This document shows, in pieces, positions 32,373-42,557 of a stretch of DNA of 64,000 bases (within the stretch, counting starts at the first letter, position 1; each line of letters begins with the position of its first letter). Position numbers and translations under genes: made by a program. The stretch is from Acanthopleura granulata (lineage: Eukaryota > Mollusca > Polyplacophora > Chitonida > Chitonidae), in assembly GCA_016165875.1 (NCBI GenBank), contig JABBOT010000016.1, positions 3,614,230-3,678,229 of the forward strand, read 5' to 3'. The notes below the pieces were generated by a model. The model saw only the letters and a program-made list of their open reading frames with translations. It made no database searches and had not been told where the DNA came from.

Positions 32373-32613
32373 TAAATTTTATTTTCATAAATACTTGTCA
32401 TAAGACTTCCTTAATATGTTGGTTTTCGAGTTTTAACTGTTTTGGTTTTCTTACCTGATTTTAATCATGTCCGAACGTTTTTAGTTTGTTTTTAATGTTC
32501 TCATGTCACCATCGAAAACCTGAACTGTCTCGTGTTTCCACCTTGTTCTCGCCACGATATGGCTGAGCTATTGTCGATGTGGAGTTAAGCCATAAGCATT
32601 CATTCATTCATTC
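30712..32613 (+). mobile_element. LINE copy G, 5'-truncated and decayed
   Basis: Begins inside the RT just before YVDDF (TTGTTCAGCATAAAAAT) and runs to the ORF2 stop at about 32372. The 3'UTR and a CATT tail end at 32613. Open pieces with FVDDFLICYR, FSTSKTVGMHFC and YTDGSK are separated by frameshifts and stops (for example TAA within 'KANYPNYK' at about 31591). Divergence from D is clearly greater than that of C, F, J or L. Confidence 0.93.
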
Positions 32614-33852
32614 TACTAACAGCAACTGAAAGAAACGTCGTTTTGACCTCGACAAATCCCAAACCCAAAAGCAAACCTCACCATGATAATGCAAACCGTG
32701 AAAAAGCCGATAGCTGTTTCAATATATGTCCCATTCCAGGTTCGTATATTTAGAGCTAAGGCTCGTCGATTAATTAAGTCCAAGAGAAGATCCCGCTGGC
32801 GGGACTTTGTTTCAGGCATTACGTCAAAAACACGCATGCGTAAGGTCCGGAACATGGTTCAGAAACTGTACTGGAAAAGGGAGTCGCTTCCCTTCGTCTT
32901 TCATTCTCATCCTCCATCTTTTCTGCACAGGCCAGGGCACTATACTCCTCATTATGGTTCTTCCGGGTATGCCAAGAATGCAGTGATATGTAATGACTCA
33001 TTATCCTGCCTTTTGGCAGTTGAGAATAATAAATTTAAAATCTAGATTAATTAGGCTGACATAGAATACTAATTAAACAGGAAAGGATATATTTTGTTGG
33101 ATACCAAGTCATACTGGGATCCATGGAAACACAGCCGTAGAGAGGGAAGCCAAGACTGCCCTTAAAAAGACAACATGTAAGATAAAATACGTGTACCTAA
33201 TACCAATTTTAGGTCAAACATTATTAAATATATTCTTCCTCGTCTATGACACGGTGAATGGGACTTGCAGGTTTATAATAAACTGCATGTTATTCATCCT
33301 GTGATTACTTCTGATTCTTACAGTGAAAACCTGTCTCGCAGAGACCAAGTCGTTTAAACACGGTCCCGTATAGGACAGTCTCGTGTAACAAACAACTTTA
33401 TCCTGGATGGAAGTAGCGCCCCTGAATATGTTAGATGTAATGAACAGTACGGCATCAAACATGTCCTGGTTGATTGCGTATACTTTGCTCCTGTTCCAGA
33501 AAGATTCTATATAGTCGACCCTGTTAAATTTTATGTGCTTAACAGCGCCGCTGGGGATACTGCTCATTATTTTAAGGGTGTTGGATTATATCATAAAATA
33601 TGGTTTCCAACAATACATGTACATACATGTATTTACAGTATTTGATGATACGATGGAGGTTTTCAACTTTTATTAGATTTTTGTTTATTCTAATCGGTTT
33701 TTAAAAATGTTAGTCTGTTTTGGTTGATTTTGAGTGTTCATAAAGTCGAAAACTATTAACTGTTTCCTGGTTTGAACATGTTCTCGCCACGACATGACTG
33801 AGATACTACCCATCTGGCGTTAATTCAAAATCATTCATTCATTCTTTCATTC
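32614..33852 (+). mobile_element. LINE copy H, old diverged remnant
   Basis: Abuts the tail of copy G. It begins at the EN-RT linker (ACCTCGACAAATCCCAAACC), reaches 'VWNMVQKL' near 32865, then jumps over the whole RT into RNase H. RNase H pieces (about 32870-33240), the C-terminal CCHC region (33420-33480) and the ORF2 end near 33600 are readable only with many changes. The 3'UTR keeps CACGACATGACTGAGAT...TGGCGTTAA and a CATT tail. This is an older subfamily than the others. Confidence 0.88.
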
Positions 33853-34212
33853 AGATCAGATAAATATCACAAAAGTGGGTATGTAGATGGTCAACTATAC
33901 TCACACATGCAGTAGCCATAATTAACCGGCTGCTTATTTACAGGCAATTGTCGGGTCAGTTTCATAACATGCAATTTGGCGTGTATATGGACAACTATAT
34001 ACACACGTGATCTCCCAATCTCACAATAGCGTACTCCTCATATTATATTGACTAATATTCTGTTTACTTGCGCTTATCTGAACAGAAAGAGAAACAGTAA
34101 ATTTTGCACATAAGTCGTCTTGGGCTCTGACTCCTCTGCAGCAATAAGCGACTCCTTTGTTCTACTTTCTTCCGCGATGAGCAGCTATTGTTTTGAGTAT
34201 ATATTGTTTCTT
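33853..34212. other. No recognised gene
   Basis: Short AT-rich interval between LINE copy H and a SINE. Nothing supported. Confidence 0.4.
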
Positions 34213-34474
34213 GGGGGACCTCCGTGGCTCTGTTGGCCTCAATGACCGAAAAGCCTTCAACCAATGCAGTCTCTCTGAATTGAGGTACAGTTTATGCTGG
34301 CTTTCTGCCCGGTCGTACGAGGGAACTTCTGCCAGTAACCTGCGGATTGTCGTGGGTTTCTTCTGGGCTCTGCCCGGTTTCCTCTCACCATAATGCTGGC
34401 CGCCTTCGAATGAGTGAAATATTCTTGAGTACGGCGTAAAATACCAGTGAAGTAAGTAAATAAATAAATAAATT
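34213..34474 (+). mobile_element. tRNA-headed SINE ending in (AAAT)n
   Basis: The A-box-like TGGCTCTGTTGG sits near the 5' end. The central block is GTCGTGGGTTTCTTCTGGGC. The 3' motif TGAGTGAAATATTCTTGAGT...CGGCGTAAAA precedes AAAT repeats. Pieces of the same family are at 59220, 59725 and 63695. The B-box is decayed. Confidence 0.85.
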
Positions 34475-35907
34475 ATAGTATCTTCTCTTTATTCCCCTGG
34501 TTGATTAACGATACTGGGATTACCTCTCAGTAATCCCATACCGAAACACTAGCTGTGTCTGGACAAATTGTGGGAGGGGATAGATTTCACATATTTATCA
34601 AACTGCTGATCATTAACTTTTTTAAATTATTTTATGATAGTATTAAGATCATGTTTGTTGTTATAAAATGGTACTTTTTATTGATTTTTTTGGTCAATAA
34701 TTTTACGCGCATTTCGGTATTCCGTGCTTTCTTAAAAATTAGCTCAACTTTATAATCGTCATAAACGTAGTACCTTGTCAAAACCTCTTCAGCTTCAAAA
34801 AAATTCGCCCCATATATACACACTGCACACATGTACAGGCAAAATGTGTGCGTATATGATGTTTTCATCAATTTGAACATTAAAATTATTATATGTTTAT
34901 CATAACGTTTATCATATCTATAAATTACGGACAATGGGGGTACAATACAAATCCATTGTAACTAAACACATTTTCAATAGTAACCTATATGGTTCAGCAC
35001 CTGTACTGACTTTGATAAGCACTTGTCAGTGATTTATATTTGTGAAAAATAAATCAGTTGAATTATATTCATAGAAACTTATGGGTTTGGAGTTGCAAAA
35101 CTTCTCCATATGGCTCTACCGAACAACTCAACTTCTAAGAGTCTATGGTATCGGATGTTTTATTTAAATTAAATGCAATGGTTATTCCTTAATTTAGCTC
35201 ATATGTAAAATAAAAGGTACTTACACAGAACTACGGCGAAGAGAAAACTGCACAATTCCATCTTACGGTCGTCTCGACTAAAACTGAAAAGTAAAAGCAT
35301 GGCATTTAAATGTTTGAAATTCTTCCTCTCTTGTGAAATGCATTTTAGCGGAATAAAATTTCCACAGAAGTGAAAACTTTGGTACTTGAGGATTACGTTA
35401 ACATCTAAAACTATATAGTGTAAGTTTGATAATGCGGCGACTTTCCTTTTTAACAGAAATTCGTAACAACTTCTAAATATATTTGAAAACTCAATTTGAG
35501 TGTGAAAATAAGATAAATGAAATGAAAAAATTTGCTTTTAGAATGATAACTTATGAATGATAACATACATATTCTTCGCAGTGATATAGTTAAAGAAAAG
35601 ACATGCGGAGCTTTGTGGGTTGAAATACATATAGGAATGATGCTCAACAGCCCTTACCAATCATTGCTAAGTTAACCTTACCTGTCTGTGTGTGTTAATC
35701 CAGTAATTTTGGGATGCACAAGGATAGGCAAGTGTTCTGTTATATATTCTCTTTGGCTGGCCTAATACAACTTATCGATTTACAAATGACATTTCCAGCC
35801 GCGCCCAACAGCAAATTTCCACTGAACATCAGGCGTTACCTTTTGACGGGCTTTGAGTATCGATGTTTTGCCTGCGTCCCCACCCTGGTGAATCAATTTT
35901 GATTTTT
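34475..35907. other. No recognised gene
   Basis: AT-rich sequence with short frames on both strands, none with recognisable motifs. Confidence 0.4.
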
Positions 35908-36125
35908 TCGGCAAAGACTCTGCGCAGTCGACATGTATTTTCAATAAATACATGTATTTTATCCCTTATTCCATCGCTGGCGATGCTGTCGATCATTTTT
36001 TTAAAGTCCGGTGGTTTATCACTCTATCAAAAACCCTTCATTATATCCCTGTTTTAACATGTTCTCGCCACGATATGGCTAAAAAGTTGCCAGTGTAGCG
36101 TTAATCCATAATCATTCATTCATTC
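35908..36125 (+). mobile_element. LINE tail remnant I
   Basis: Old 3' end of the LINE family. CGGCAAAGACTCTGCGCAGT corresponds to the last codons of ORF2. ATCGCTGGCGATGCTGTC follows, then CCACGATATGGCT...GCGTTAATCCATAATC and a CATT tail. Most of the 3'UTR is deleted. Confidence 0.8.
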
Positions 36126-36615
36126 AAATTTGATTTAGCAAAGAAAATTACAGGACACAGAACACTTGATATGTATTTAACACGTTTGTAGGCTTAGTTA
36201 CTCGAGATATCAGTAAAACTTTTGAAGGAAATAAACGAACGATTCGAGTTCAAAGGCCAATTGGTAGTAACAAGTCATTCCACAACCAGGAAACTTTCAT
36301 GACTTTTGACATGAGATTAAAAACCCACAAATCTCATCAGATTTACTCGCATTTAATTTTCTCAGAGATACTTTTTAATATGAATTTACCAGTATGGTCA
36401 CAAAAGAGGTAGCATGTATTGGTTGGTCCACAACAGGTCAGTCAACAGCAATATATTTCAGGTCATAATTAGTATCGCATGAAACACACGGCGGAACAAT
36501 GTTCTTGTCGGGGAAAAATGTGTTAAACAAGAATGCTCGAAACTAGCTAAACACCTACATGGCGCAGTATTGTTTACATCACAGGGCCACGGTTAGGTGC
36601 TTTTCATTTTCTTTG
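36126..36615. other. Unassigned spacer before copy J
   Basis: About 490 bp with no gene or repeat that I can support. Confidence 0.4.
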
Positions 36616-37272
36616 CTCCCGTGGGGTTCCCGGGAGTGAAAAGAATAGGGCCCCAGTTCTCTTGGCAAGCTTGTCGTACAAGGCGACTAACCTAGGGCTC
36701 TCCCGTGTGGTTCCGGTGAATAGAATAGTTCCACAGCCTCCCCGGGCTGGTCGTACAAGGCGACCAAAAGGGGCATCCTGTTTGCCGTGGGTTGCGACCC
36801 GTGATTGGGGAGGACGGGATCCTGGTGGCTGAGGACGGGTTGATCTTGCGAGATCCTCACGCCCAACACTCCACTTCGGCCCTTACTTCTCCAAAGACGG
36901 GCGGTCGGATGGCCCGATCCGATCAATCGGCTGGTCACGCCTGCCTCTGCGTGGTTCCAAACCTTCTCTATATAAACATTCTTTAGAGAACAAATGACTT
37001 TTCTCAAATTTCGTTCATGGAATTGCGTTTGAGGCGGTGGCTGTAGGGTCACTCAAGTAGTCCGTGTCTAATGTGCAACCTCCTTCATAGGGTGGGTGAT
37101 GGAGGAGCTCCGGTGGGGAATGGGGTGTGCATATTAAGGCCATCTGTTTGAGTATACCCCATGTGGAATCATTGGTGTCTTTCCTGCTTGGTATCCCCAG
37201 GTTCAGGCATCGCCCTTGTTGGCACTCCGTGGTGGGTGAGGAACACGTGGGGTGAATCCCTAACTATTTATT
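36616..37272 (+). other. 5'UTR of LINE copy J
   Basis: GC-rich leader with the duplicated GTCGTAC-containing blocks. The antisense frame is extended here (36687-37052, 121 codons) because its usual upstream stop is altered and the second antisense frame is fused out of register. Confidence 0.9.
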
Positions 37273-38637
37273 ATGAATCCCCTAAAACTTTCAAAAAATG
37301 TCTCCAATATTCGACCGTCTCAGCCAATCTCAGGTATTGATAAAAAGAGAAAGCTGGAGGCTTTATCAGATCCTCTAGACATTGGACAGGAAAGTTGGCC
37401 GGCTTTTATTGTTCTCTCAACAAAAAGTGAACAAAGGCCGGCCTCTAAAATACATCCTTTTCTTTTGAAGAGGGCTTTGGAGGGTGCAGCAGGCACTTTA
37501 AAAAATGTTAAAAAGCTGCGATCCGGAGATATTCTTATCGAATGTTTCCGGAAACAACAATCTAAAAATTTACTATCATTGAATAAAATTTCCGATATAT
37601 CTGTTTTTACATCCCCTCACAATACCCTGAACAGTTGTCAGGGAATAATACGTGACAGGGATGGGGATATCTTCGACCTATCTGAAGAAGAAATCTGTAC
37701 AGAATTAAAACCACAGGGTGTTGCCAGAGTGAAGCGTTTCACAACAAAAAAAGCTGGCAACATCCTCAAACTAAACACATATCTGATAACCTTTAATACC
37801 ACCTCTCTACCATCATATATCTACATTTGCCCGTATAGGGTTAATGTGGATTTATACATACCTAACCCAACACGATGTTTCACTTGCCAAAAATTTGGTC
37901 ATGGTAAAGGCCAATGTAAAAATAAACTGGTTTGTTTCCGATGCGGCAGTGAAGGTCATGATGGTTTTGACTGCAGCAGCACAGTTAAGTGCTGCAATTG
38001 CGGCCGAGATCACATGGCCTCCTCTAAGGACTGTCCTCTTTTCATCAAAGAAAAACAGATAATCACTTTAAAAACTAAAAACAACATTTCCTATCTGGAA
38101 GCCCGCAAATTGGCCTCACTTTCGAGTACGCCACCGCAGGCTTCGTTTGCCAATGTGGTCAAGCGAGCTGCAACATCTGTTGCAACTCAAACTTCCTTAA
38201 CTTGGCCCATTGGAAGCGACAAACCTAACTCGATCTCCTTTGAACCTTTAGCTCAACCTGTCCAGAACTCTTCTTCAACCCAGACCACCTCAGTACAAGA
38301 AATAAAACCAGTAAACAATGCAAAACGAACTGATAAATCTGAACCTCAGCCCTCTAAAAATCATAATGACAAAAACAAGTCCAAAAGTACACCTCCAAGT
38401 AGTAATATTAAAACCAGTAAACCGAGTGGCCCAACAGAACGTCTGTCTAAGGCCACTCGAGATCCTGTCCAAACATTTAACAGGTTTGGATCGTTGGAGG
38501 ACGTTGTCCCTTCAACAGCAGATGCGGATGTGATGGATACATCACCCGCACCAGGGAGATCTTCCAGCCGATCTCCAAGGAAGGGTCGTCCTCGGTCCAA
38601 ATATAGAGACAAGTCTCCTATACGCCTCCCTCCATAA
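37273..38637 (+). CDS. ORF1 of copy J: gag-like RNA-binding protein
   Basis: 454 aa, complete from ATG to the TAATG overlap. Same layout as copy D: basic KKRK near residue 25, RRM-like region (WPAFIVLST, RSGDILIEC), three zinc knuckles from CFTCQKFGH to SSKDC, Gln/Lys/Asn linker and a Ser/Arg-rich C-terminus. The linker is of the 'KSTPPSSN' type, shared with copies B and L, which marks a second ORF1 subfamily. IYICPYRV has Cys where the others have Gly. Its role would be binding LINE RNA in the cytoplasm and bringing it with ORF2 to the nucleus. Confidence 0.94.
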   Translation: MNPLKLSKNVSNIRPSQPISGIDKKRKLEALSDPLDIGQESWPAFIVLSTKSEQRPASKIHPFLLKRALEGAAGTLKNVKKLRSGDILIECFRKQQSKNLLSLNKISDISVFTSPHNTLNSCQGIIRDRDGDIFDLSEEEICTELKPQGVARVKRFTTKKAGNILKLNTYLITFNTTSLPSYIYICPYRVNVDLYIPNPTRCFTCQKFGHGKGQCKNKLVCFRCGSEGHDGFDCSSTVKCCNCGRDHMASSKDCPLFIKEKQIITLKTKNNISYLEARKLASLSSTPPQASFANVVKRAATSVATQTSLTWPIGSDKPNSISFEPLAQPVQNSSSTQTTSVQEIKPVNNAKRTDKSEPQPSKNHNDKNKSKSTPPSSNIKTSKPSGPTERLSKATRDPVQTFNRFGSLEDVVPSTADADVMDTSPAPGRSSSRSPRKGRPRSKYRDKSPIRLPP

Positions 38638-41600
38638 TGTCTACATACGACAAAATTATACAGTGGAATTGTCGAGGTCTTAAGGTTAATTTTATTGAAA
38701 TAACACAGCTGGTCCAATCATTAAATCCTATTGCCCTTTGTCTTCAGGAAACTCACCTGAAGACATCTGACAAAGATAAAATAACTCTGAAAAATTATTC
38801 ACTTTATAGTACATTTTGTCACGAAGAAGAGCGAGCTGCAGGCGGCTCCTCTATCTTCATAAATAACAATATTATCCACAGTCCTGTTGCTCTGGATACA
38901 GAGCTTCAGGCTGTGGCCGTTCGTGTCTCATTGTCTAAGACAGTCACTTTGTGTTCGGTTTATATTCCGCCGAACACTTCTTTGTCAGCTTTACAGTTAC
39001 ATAATTTGAAAGAACAATTACCTACACCGTTCATAATAATGGGCGATTTTAATTCCCATAACCCCTTATGGGGAAGTAACAGCATAAATAATAAGGGCAA
39101 GGTGGTAGAAGATTTTTTAACTAAGGAGGAACTGTGTTATTTCAATGATGGTTCTAATACTCATTTGCATGCGAGTAACGGCATTTATTCTGCTATCGAT
39201 CTCACTATCACCGATCCATCACTTCTCCTGGATTTTTCTTGGAGAGTGCACGAGGATCTTTGTGGTAGTGACCATTTTCCTATTATCCTAGAGCATGTCA
39301 CTTCTAATTCTTTAGAACGTGTAGGTAGGTGGAAGTTCGATAAAGCAGATTCGATGGCATTTGAGATGTTCTGTGAGGCTGATATCACTCCACAGACTCT
39401 CAATGCAGCAGATGACCCAATATTTAAATTTAATCAGCTTATATTACGAGCTGCAGATAGAACTATTCCTAAGACCTCGACCAGTCCAAAATCCAAAAGT
39501 AAACCCTGGTACGACAATGACTGTCGTAAAGCCATAAAGGACCATAAAAGGGCTGAACACAAGTGCAACCATTGTCCTACTGATAAAAATTTAAACCAGG
39601 TTCATATTCTTGCAGCCAAGGCTCGTCGATTACTTAAGTCCAAGAGACGATCTTGTTGGCGGAACTTTGTTTCAGGCATTACGTCCAAAACACCTATGCG
39701 TAAGGTCTGGAATATGGTTCAGAAACTTAAAGGTAAAAATAACAAAGCAAAAGTCCAGCACTTGAACGATGGAGATAACTTACTAACTTCTCCATCCGAT
39801 ATAGCTAATAAATTAGCGGAATCCATTTCTAAAAAATCTTCTTCTGAGAATTATATTTCAGAATTTCAACATATCAAAAACCAGAAGGAGAAAATGAAAT
39901 TGCCCTTTTCTTCTAAAAACTTAGAAGATTATAATCGTCCTTTTAATATCGATGAACTAAAAACTGCACTCAGAAAGGCACATGATACAGTGTGTGGTCC
40001 TGATAATGTATATTATAAATTTCTGAACCATTTACCAGCTGAACCACTTGAGACTCTCTTGGACTTATTGAACGATATTTGGATAACTGGTAATTTTCCA
40101 CCCTCATGGAGGGAGGCATGTATTATCCCGGTCCCCAAACCGGGTAAGGATCATACTGATCCAAATAATTACCGTCCCATAGCTCTTACCAGTTGCGTCT
40201 GTAAGACTATGGAACGGATGATAAATGATAGACTTGTTTGGTTTCTCGAAACCAACAAGTTACTATCTAATATCCAATGTGGTTTTCGTCAAGGTAGATC
40301 CACAGTGGATCACCTTGTTCGACTTGAAAGTTTCATTCGCCATGGTTTTATTAATAATGAACATGTGGTGTCAGTATTTTTTGACCTTGAAAAGGCCTAC
40401 GACACCACATGGAAATATGGCATTTTAAAAGACCTCGCGGATATGGGCCTTAAAGGTCGATTACCTATATTTATATCCAAATTTTTATCAAATCGTCAGT
40501 TTAAGGTACGGGTGGGGTCCACTCTTTCGGACTCTTATGAGCAAGAGATGGGTGTACCCCAGGGCAGTATCCTTTCACCTACGCTGTTCAGCATCAAAAT
40601 TAATAGCTTGGCCCAAACATTAACATCTGGAACCGAGGGTTGTTTATATGTAGATGATTTTCTGATATGCTACCGGGCGAAAAATATGAATAACATCGAG
40701 CGGCAACTGCAGCTTTGTCTCAATAAGATCGAGAAATGGGCAGTTGCCAATGGTTTTAGATTTTCTACGTCTAAAACCGTCGGTATGCATTTCTGCAATA
40801 AACGCAAACTTCATCTAGACCCTGAGCTTAAATTTTGTGGTGAACCAGTGAAGATTGTTGGGGAAAATAAATTTTTAGGAGTTATATTCGATAGTAAATT
40901 ATCTTTTATACCTCACATAAAAACGCTTAAAGCTAAATGTATAAAGGCTCTCGATATAATTAAGGTCGTGTCTAGCACCGATTGGGGTGCTGACCGATCT
41001 GTTTTACTTAATTTATATCGTTCTCTGGTGCGGTCTAAATTGGACTATGGGTCCATCATTTATGGTTCCGCTAGGAAATCATATCTTAAAATGTTGGATC
41101 CGGTCCATCACCAAGGTCTGAGGCTCAGCCTTGGTGCCTTTAGAACCTCACCAGTAGAGAGTTTATACGTGGAGGCCAATGAGCCTTCTTTACATAACCG
41201 ACGTATTAAACTCAGCCTTCAATATGCAACAAAGCTTAAAGCTCACCCAACAAACCCTGCCTACGACTGTGTTTTCAATCCATCATATGTAGACAAATAT
41301 ACTAAATGTCCTAAGAAGATCCCTCCGTTCGGTCTTCGTATACAGGACCATGTTGTGGAAGCTAACATCAAGCTAGAGGAGATAGCTCCGGTATCTTTTC
41401 CGGAGTCTCCTCCCTGGCTTCTTCCTAAACTAATATTTGATCTACGTCAATATAATAAATCGAACACAAACCCTCTTATAATTGAGCAAGCTTTTGCTGA
41501 AATTAAGGCTAATTATCCAAATTATAAATTTATATACACTGATGGGTCGAAGGATGGGGACAGGGTTGCGGCTGTCTTAGAACAGCGGGTCTCTTCTCTT

Positions 41601-42227
41601 CGTCTTCCGTCTTCATCGTCTATCTTTTCTGCAGAAGCCAGGGCTATACTCCTGGCCTTATCATATGTTTCCTCTGGGGGTGCCCAGAGGGCAATGGTAT
41701 GTAGTGACTCGCTCTCCTGGCTTTTGGCAATGCAGAATAATAAATTCAAAACCCCGCTTATTCTGGAAATTTTAGCCTTACATAGAAAATTGATTAAAAG
41801 AGGCAAAGATATTATATTCTGTTGGATACCAAGCCATGTTGGTATTCATGGAAACACAGTCGTGGACAGGGAGTCAAAGGCTGCCCTAAATAAATCCGTA
41901 TCAAAAGTTAAAATCCCATACGCTGATTTTAAATCTAACATTCTTAAGTATATTCATCGCCTTTGGCAGGGTGAATGGGACGTGCAGGTGTGTAATAAAC
42001 TGCACGCTATTCACCCTGTCATTGGCCATAACTCTTATACACTGGGTATGTCTCGTAGAGACCAAGTGGTTTTAACAAGATGCCGTGTTGGGCATTCTCG
42101 TCTAACACACAATTTTATCCTGGATGGGAGCAGTGCTCCCGAGTGTGTTGGATGTGGTGCTGAATACGGCATCAAACATATCCTGGTTGACTGTGTGGAC
42201 TTTGCCCATGTGCGGCAAAAATTCTAA
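38637..42227 (+). CDS. ORF2 of copy J: EN/RT/RNase H, C-terminally truncated
   Basis: 1196 aa starting at TAATG. The endonuclease set (WNCRGL, QETHL, GDFNSHNPLWGS, SDHFPI), the RT set (FFDLEKAYD, GVPQGSILSP, YVDDF) and the RNase H set (YTDGSKDGD, FSAEARA, CSDSLSW, VDRESKAAL) are present. So is the CX2CX7HX4C motif. A TAC codon has become TAA at 42225, removing the last 35 residues ('YTVNSMYDLF...'). Two small in-frame deletions (Pro-Gln near 41426 and two Ala near 41570) are also present. Whether the lost C-terminus is essential cannot be judged from sequence. Everything catalytic remains. Confidence 0.93.
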   Translation: MSTYDKIIQWNCRGLKVNFIEITQLVQSLNPIALCLQETHLKTSDKDKITLKNYSLYSTFCHEEERAAGGSSIFINNNIIHSPVALDTELQAVAVRVSLSKTVTLCSVYIPPNTSLSALQLHNLKEQLPTPFIIMGDFNSHNPLWGSNSINNKGKVVEDFLTKEELCYFNDGSNTHLHASNGIYSAIDLTITDPSLLLDFSWRVHEDLCGSDHFPIILEHVTSNSLERVGRWKFDKADSMAFEMFCEADITPQTLNAADDPIFKFNQLILRAADRTIPKTSTSPKSKSKPWYDNDCRKAIKDHKRAEHKCNHCPTDKNLNQVHILAAKARRLLKSKRRSCWRNFVSGITSKTPMRKVWNMVQKLKGKNNKAKVQHLNDGDNLLTSPSDIANKLAESISKKSSSENYISEFQHIKNQKEKMKLPFSSKNLEDYNRPFNIDELKTALRKAHDTVCGPDNVYYKFLNHLPAEPLETLLDLLNDIWITGNFPPSWREACIIPVPKPGKDHTDPNNYRPIALTSCVCKTMERMINDRLVWFLETNKLLSNIQCGFRQGRSTVDHLVRLESFIRHGFINNEHVVSVFFDLEKAYDTTWKYGILKDLADMGLKGRLPIFISKFLSNRQFKVRVGSTLSDSYEQEMGVPQGSILSPTLFSIKINSLAQTLTSGTEGCLYVDDFLICYRAKNMNNIERQLQLCLNKIEKWAVANGFRFSTSKTVGMHFCNKRKLHLDPELKFCGEPVKIVGENKFLGVIFDSKLSFIPHIKTLKAKCIKALDIIKVVSSTDWGADRSVLLNLYRSLVRSKLDYGSIIYGSARKSYLKMLDPVHHQGLRLSLGAFRTSPVESLYVEANEPSLHNRRIKLSLQYATKLKAHPTNPAYDCVFNPSYVDKYTKCPKKIPPFGLRIQDHVVEANIKLEEIAPVSFPESPPWLLPKLIFDLRQYNKSNTNPLIIEQAFAEIKANYPNYKFIYTDGSKDGDRVAAVLEQRVSSLRLPSSSSIFSAEARAILLALSYVSSGGAQRAMVCSDSLSWLLAMQNNKFKTPLILEILALHRKLIKRGKDIIFCWIPSHVGIHGNTVVDRESKAALNKSVSKVKIPYADFKSNILKYIHRLWQGEWDVQVCNKLHAIHPVIGHNSYTLGMSRRDQVVLTRCRVGHSRLTHNFILDGSSAPECVGCGAEYGIKHILVDCVDFAHVRQKF

Positions 42228-42557
42228 ACAGTAAACTCCATATATGATTTGTTTGACAGCATCGCTGGCGACGCTGTCATAAAATATTTGAAGGCCATTG
42301 GCCTGTAACATAAAATATAAATTTATTTTCATACATACTCGTGATAAAACTTCCTTAATATGCTGGTTTTCGAGGTTTAGCTGTTTTGGTTTTCTTACCT
42401 GATTTTAATCATGTCCGTACGTTTTTGGTTTGTTTTTAATGTTCTCATGTCACCATCGAAAACCTGAACTGTCTCGTGGTTCCACCTTGTTCTCGCCACG
42501 ATATGGCTGAGATATTGCCGATGTGGCGTTAAGCCATAATCATTCATTCATTCATTC
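42228..42557 (+). other. Former ORF2 end, 3'UTR and tail of copy J
   Basis: Includes about 95 bp that was coding before the nonsense change, then the conserved 3'UTR and a CATT tail. Confidence 0.9.

Larger units (their letters stand above)
36616..42557 (+). mobile_element. LINE copy J, nearly intact
   Basis: Full-length element of 5942 bp with a variant first motif (CTCCCGTGGGG), both ORFs nearly intact and a CATT tail at 42541-42557. The only clear disabling change is a nonsense codon 35 residues before the normal ORF2 end. Flanks show no recognisable target-site duplication. Confidence 0.95.
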
